From Climacium dendroides (Eukaryota > Streptophyta > Bryopsida > Hypnales > Climaciaceae), in the NCBI GenBank assembly GCA_950106755.1, contig OX467091.1:5411538-5475537 (forward strand): a stretch of 64,000 nt of DNA, read 5' to 3'. The notes under the pieces are model-generated. The model was not told the DNA's origin, ran no database searches, and saw only the letters and a list, made by a program, of their open reading frames with translations. The translations under genes were made by a program, and so were the position numbers. This document shows positions 58,954 to 64,000 of this stretch, piece by piece. Numbering within the stretch: the first letter of the stretch is position 1; each line of letters starts with the position of its first letter.

Positions 58954-61900
58954 CTATAGTTCGGAAGACCAGAATGGTACGCCAACAACTAATTTGGAGC
59001 CAGGCATTCTGGAAGCTACCAAGAGTTTAGGAATTGGATTACTGCAACAAATTTTGTGGCAGGTATCTATAAATCTGGGGCAGTGGGCTACGAAGGTCGC
59101 GGAGCAGTAGCCTGTAGAGCAGATATTTCCCACATATCCACCAAAAGATGGATCAGAGAAACGGTGAAATAGCTTCTCGATGAAATCTAATCTTTGAACT
59201 TCAACGGCACTGTAGTTGAAATCACCAAGAAGATGGTCATTCTCAAAGAATGCCAACCTTACATTGGTGTAGCAATTGACATCCTTCATCAGTTTGACTG
59301 CATCAAACTTTACTTGCAGTTTATAATCATGTTGTTTCTCGCATATTGGTGGAAGTCCTGGCATCTGTTGTAGCCAACCTTGGCAACTCATGGTGAAACT
59401 TTGACCCTTAGGAGGACCGGAGAACTCTGGAAAACCACACACATCAAAACAACTAGCTCTGTCTGGGAATGTGTTGGCATACTCTTGATCAATCCAGAAG
59501 TATGAGGGATTGACAATTCTCTTCTTCCTGAACTCGTTGCACCATCTGAAGGAAGACCTTGACTTGTACAATCTACTGAAACCAAAGATCTTAACACATA
59601 GGGGACACAAGAGAGATTTGAATCTATACAGAGTGAGGGGATTTGTGTCATGTGAGGCAATCAGATAGGGCGCTAGGACGAACAAGAAGATTAAGAAGTA
59701 ATAACTTTTTTTGTCAGAGATGAGCGGTATCAAACTTAACACAAACGAGGCAAAAACAAAAGACAATACAAAGAGGAATTTGATTTGCCCCAAGCCTGCT
59801 AGAAAACGGTGCTCCACATGAACTGGTTTAAATGAGTAAACCGTTTTTGTAAACTCCCAAAGAATGTCTTCAATGGCCATGCAATGTAGAATGTCGCTTG
59901 ATTTGTCGACTACAATTGGATAAGGATTTTCCACCCATTGGCAAATGTTCTGAACCAAGTTTTGTAGTCTTCCTGTAGTCAAGTACATCCTCCTTGTCTT
60001 CTTGCTTCTAAAGGTACAAGATAGGTCAAAAGTATGGTCTTTCGCCAATGTATTTTTGAAAGTGTGGACTTTCAAAGTAAAACCATTGATCTCGGGACCA
60101 TCAAATTCCGCTCTTTCATTGCTTAAAATATGAAACACACAAGAAGGATCAATCTCCACAACAATATCCTCACCTCGAGGAGGTACTTCATGTAAATTTG
60201 GCGATGACGCTGGGCCTATTGCCACCTTTGAATGGGAGCGTTTGAGTATTCTACTAGCGGGAGCAAAATCAAACATTTCACTCCGTGTAGTTTGCCCTTG
60301 AAGGTCTTGGCCTTCTTGTACCAAAGTTGCCACTTGGAATTCTTGAATCTTTGAATCAAATGTAGAGTGAGTGCTTGCAGTGGCAATGGTTCCTTGAGGA
60401 GAAATCTGATAACCATAGAGGAACTTTTGAAATGACATGGGGAGCTCAAATAGCCTTGTTTCTTCTGCTTGCTCCAAGGGTTCTAAAGTGCAAACTTCAC
60501 CACAATAATTGGTAACTACATTGTCATGCCAAGGGCTACAAGGCACCACCCGTTGAAGAAACCCATGACGTTTTACAAATGCAATGAAGTGTAAGGGAAT
60601 CCGTGGAAACCATCCTGAAACGAGAAAGCCCAAAAAGATAGTAATAGGAGCGAGTATTGCAAAAGCTGTGAAACGGACGGGTTGGTCATTGAAAGAATTG
60701 TCTAAGATGACCGAGAGGAGTATAATCAATAGCCCCGAAAATGCAAACAAGAGTCGCAATAGTTCGTGGACGTAAATCATCACTCCAATTTCTTTTCCAG
60801 TTCTTGGATTTCCACATCTCCTTCTCTTTTCAATGTCAATACAAGTCATTGAAAAGCCCCCTATGACCCAGGTAAGGTTCGATGCAAAGTTCCCTTCTTT
60901 CCATAAGATCTCTATTTCCTTACAAACTGCGTCTACATTAAGTTTGTCAAAATCTTGTCTCTGTGAATAGTATGGCATACCTCTTGCATTGCAAAGCCAC
61001 ATCACTGCTTCTCTACACTTTTCCACCTCAATTGGATGACGGCCCCTGCCCATTTCTTTCCAACTCTCTTTCCAAGTTCCTTCATCCAGATGAACCTTCA
61101 ATTCCTCAGGTGAGCATTCATGGAACAAGGGTAGTATTCGAATTTTCACCGGGTCTTTCTTTTGAGCTTCCACAAAAGCTATCAATTCTATCATAGGCCC
61201 CTTCCTTGAAAAATATTCCTTAGTTACAACGACAATCCCTACATCAAATCTTGCTAATTCCTTAATGGTTTTATGGGGACAATCACCTGGAGCAAGAAAG
61301 ATCTTGACACGATACTTCGAACTCAACCTTGACTTCGTTATCTTGTTTAGCCAAGTTAGACAGTTTTCCCCTCGTCCATCTAGATCACGTGCGTGGGATA
61401 TGAAAATACGCAGCGGACATCGAGAAACTTTGCGCCGACAAAGAGTCTTAAGTATCCAGATTCCTACAAAAACAGCAGCGAGAACAGCAGCGAGAACAAT
61501 TCCTCCTATAGATAGTGGCTCCACATCGGATGTTTCTGAAACCGAAGGAGTGGATGTTGGTGCAAGTGAAGGCGATGGAGGAATTTCTGGGGGAGCAGCA
61601 AGAGGCCCATCTAATGAGGATGAAACAAATGACAACGTGTCAATCATACAATTGAACATTTTGTAGCTATGTAAAAAGTGCAAACACTAATATGATACCT
61701 AATAGCAGTTCATATAAGGAAATTCACATCAACTACAAAATGAGCTCGATCAATATCTCAGAATTTTAAGTTCTGTGTAAACTTCTACAAAGGACATCCA
61801 ACCATAGTGAAGCTAGAATCATGTTTACATTACAAATTTTGATGGGGTAATCGATGATACTGTTTTTACATAAAGCTGCATTGTATGGAATCAAAACTTG

Positions 61901-62268
61901 GACTAATAAAAAGGAGAGTTGCTCACCTAGAAAAATTCCAAATGCAAATGTGATGGTGAAAAGATTCGTAGAAACATACCAGATGGAAGAGCGGGAGGTG
62001 ATGCTGAAGCGGCATCCAAGCCCATAACAATTGGAGGAGGAGGAATACCATCGTTGCTGAAGTTCCACGCATAAGCAGAGGGTGGATTCCATGGCAAGAT
62101 CAGAAGAAGTGCCAGCATACCTACGCGAAACATACGAGCCCCTGCTGGAATGAAGGAGAAGAACCCTGAGAATCGGAACTTGGAGGAATGCTCAGAACTC
62201 ACACTTGATCTCCATGGCACCTGGTGAATTGGCTGGTGGGGGCACCCTCCCGAGCCTGGGAAGTCCAT
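58954..62268 (-). CDS. TIR receptor-like protein, gene 3 (lectin core deleted)
   Basis: Exons 62268-61980 and 61610-58954 on the minus strand, with the same phase-1 intron position, give 981 aa. Exon 1 is 289 nt against 997 in genes 1 and 2. It keeps the N-terminal tail and signal segment (MLALLLILP), then jumps to the last lectin strand (YAWNFSNDGIPPPPIV), so 236 codons are missing with the frame intact. Next are a Pro/Ser/Thr-rich linker (about 97-127), a membrane helix (about 130-152) and a TIR (about 162-310; RIFISH, VGIVVVTKEYF, IRILPLF). The KGPMIEL segment keeps the Glu (E238) but has Gly where genes 1 and 2 have Trp. The polytopic tail ends VVGVPFWSSEL, closest to gene 1. Without a lectin fold it could be an adaptor-like or decoy partner of genes 1 and 2. 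It shows no stop or frameshift, so it is probably functional or very recently altered. Confidence 0.82.
61611..61979 (-). other. Phase-1 intron of gene 3
   Basis: Donor GTATGT at 61979 and acceptor tcctcattag ending at 61611 (minus strand), 369 nt against about 800 in genes 1 and 2. As in gene 2, an in-frame ATG within the intron (61647, or 61683 further out) is open into exon 2, allowing a start without exon 1. Confidence 0.8.
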
Positions 62269-63780
62269 GACGATTGCCTCACACATTACAAATATGGGAA
62301 ATTACAAGGCTCACTAGATAGATAGATATTCCAGAAAATGATCACTGGGATAATTAAATTATCAGGTTCAATTTAGCAGGCACTACAGAGTTTCACAAGA
62401 TTCCAATTTGTGAAGGACCACAGGCATAACAATCCCCAATTTCGGTAGAGTCGCAGGCATAGAGAGACCCCAATTTTTTGCACGGACAGCACTTTACTTT
62501 GCACCCAAGAAATTGTCTCCCCAGTCGTAAGCACTGTCACGGTAGAATTGGTGCATGTTCTGACAGTTATAACAGAGGAATATCATTCATCTTACAGAAT
62601 CTCAGATCCCTAAACGTGACAAGGGAAGTTCAACGGTAGGAGTCCGAGCGCAGAATGGCAACCAGCTGCGCATGTCGATATGATGTTACACGAATACAAA
62701 TAGGTTGAACATGCTGAGCTTAAGAAAAACCTGCATCACGCACCCCAGTTTTCGCATTAGGTTTTGAACCCGTGGTCTAACAGGCTTGTTGCAATTTCTT
62801 GTTTCCAGTTCAAAATTGTGACATTCCATCGATTAAGTGCTTTGACTGACATATCTCTGGAAAGTTTGCCAACGGAACGAATATGATCATACACTAAAGA
62901 TCAAACTTAGGATAAAATTGTTCATAGACGTTAGCTCCCATTTTTAAAAGAATGACCTAGTAACCGCAGTTGCACGATTACAACATACGGAAGCAAACTA
63001 TACTAACTGTAGAAATGTTTACGAAGCACCTGACGACTCTACCGACAAAACCCCTAGTTTGTTTGAGCTAGAGCCTTCTTCTCGGACCTTAGTACCCGTG
63101 ATTTCAAACCTAGTCAGCGATCTCATTAACTATTTATACAGGTCTAGTTTGCACAAAGCTCAAGCAAGAAGAGAACAAATACCTTCGTATGAATATGGTA
63201 GCAGTTGGAACCTAAATAAAAGTCGCAACCCCACTTGCGCGCAGCTTGAATTAATATTGACTGTATGTAACATAACCCCGGCCCTTGTCAGTGGGAGATA
63301 CAAGGTAACGCCCGACCTGTCCGCATCATATACTGTATCCTCCACAGGGAGATTATCCCTGGACAGGTTCCCTTATTTCCCAACGATTGAAAGTCCTAGC
63401 TCAAACAAGAGAAACCACATGCAGGTACTGAGCAACAAGTCCTGATCACTGGGAACTCTGAAATATGATTGTGCTTCGGAAGGATCAGGCGCCGTGAGGC
63501 ACTTGCATTATCACATCTGCTCCAAGCCTTATGATCGCAGGGCAGAGCTCAATACTGGTATTGTGTAGAGAAGGTCGGAAGAATCGAAACTGTGTACAGC
63601 ACAATTAATATTAAGCTAGTGACACAAATCAGGCAGGAGAAGCGCGAAACATATTTTGATCGATGAGAGCGAGAAAGCTATTGGTTTGGATTGGCCCTGT
63701 TTGAGACCTTCAAGCTGGCTTTGGACTTCGCATGCATCCAACCTTACGTGTTAGAGGGAACCAAGCGCGGTTGACATTAA
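62269..63780 (-). promoter_or_regulatory. Upstream region of gene 3, diverged duplicate of the gene 1/2 flanks
   Basis: Read on the minus strand, several landmarks recur in the same order as before gene 1: 'aacctaatgcgaaaactggggtgcgtgatgcagg' (compare 1450-1483), 'agtttgcttccgtatgttgtaatc' (compare 776-798) and 'ggaccta..gagaagaag'. Divergence is greater than between genes 1 and 2. The frame at 63059-63445 has no recognisable domain and I do not call it a gene. Confidence 0.45.
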
Positions 63781-63800
63781 TGTGATTGCACCCTTGCCAA

Positions 63801-63983
63801 CTACCATCTGACCGTCCCATCAGCAATCAATAGGGTGTCTATAATCTTTTCTTGGTTTCTGACCATCAATTCCTCCATTCTTGTCATGACAGAAGTCCTT
63901 GGTTTGGAATGCCAAAGTGAACAAAGAAGTAGTCTCTTAAATGAGCAGTTTTGGAATAGTCTAGGCATTAGATATGGCTCCAT
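63801..63983 (-). CDS. Possible coding fragment at the window edge, unidentified
   Basis: A minus-strand frame reads MTRMEELMVRNQEKIIDTLL then IADGTVRW and stops at 63801. A weak resemblance to the start of the coproporphyrinogen oxidase domain (helix followed by DG) came to mind but is not strong enough to name it. It may be an exon of a gene extending past the right edge, a gene relic, or chance. Confidence 0.15.
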   Translation of the reverse strand: MEPYLMPRLFQNCSFKRLLLCSLWHSKPRTSVMTRMEELMVRNQEKIIDTLLIADGTVRW

Positions 63984-64000
63984 ACCAGCTTTTTGCTTTC

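Overview
The window looks like nuclear DNA of a land plant. It is gene-poor and AT-rich. The genes have GT-AG introns, the coding regions carry an L-type (legume) lectin domain and a TIR domain, and the spacers are full of short inverted-repeat elements, including one with CACTA termini and a 3-bp target duplication and one with the classic CTCCCTCC Stowaway/mariner ends. The gene content (lectin joined to TIR, an M6 metallopeptidase) is not what I expect of a flowering plant, so a bryophyte, lycophyte or fern is my guess, at low confidence.

The main content is three paralogous two-exon genes. Gene 1 (1889-6273, +) and gene 2 (19701-24224, +) are direct copies about 17.8 kb apart. Gene 3 (62268-58954, -) is inverted. 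In genes 1 and 2, exon 1 encodes an N-terminal tail, a hydrophobic signal segment and a complete legume-lectin domain. A phase-1 intron follows, and exon 2 encodes a transmembrane helix, a cytosolic TIR domain, two membrane segments, a long linker, two more membrane segments and a conserved C-terminal domain. Spliced lengths are 1196, 1239 and 981 aa. Gene 3 has lost almost the whole lectin domain by an exact in-frame deletion of 236 codons, yet the rest stays open. Upstream DNA is shared by all three copies; the 3' flank is shared most clearly by genes 1 and 3. This lectin-TM-TIR-polytopic architecture is the candidate undescribed system: a sugar-sensing, Toll-receptor-like family in which the kinase of ordinary plant lectin receptors is replaced by a TIR module plus a membrane-embedded tail.

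Other genes: a three-exon M6-family zinc metallopeptidase on the minus strand (39294-36334, 484 aa, HELGH plus distal Asp), whose GC-rich exons stand out from the AT-rich surroundings; and a small minus-strand protein with one membrane helix and a glycine-rich tail (29103-28804). A few weak coding remnants (6991-7220, 29.6-29.9 kb, 35.1-35.6 kb, 63.8-64.0 kb) are given at low confidence.

The rest is repeats. There are several families of small inverted-repeat elements: CATTAGG ends at 8.0 and 11.7 kb; TAAGGTRGG ends at 41.9 and 42.9 kb; CACTAAATAGTG-type ends at 27.5 and 43.2 kb; TTAA|CCC ends at 16.0, 30.3, 43.4 and 55.0 kb; Stowaway-like at 9.3 and 45.1 kb. There is also a 2.5-kb CACTA-like element (47056-49520), large foldbacks (12.7-14.3 kb, 10.4-10.9 kb, 44.2-44.8 kb), a perfect 158-bp palindrome (52418-52575) and smaller hairpins that could feed small-RNA pathways. 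No rRNA, tRNA, CRISPR or bacterial-type feature was seen.
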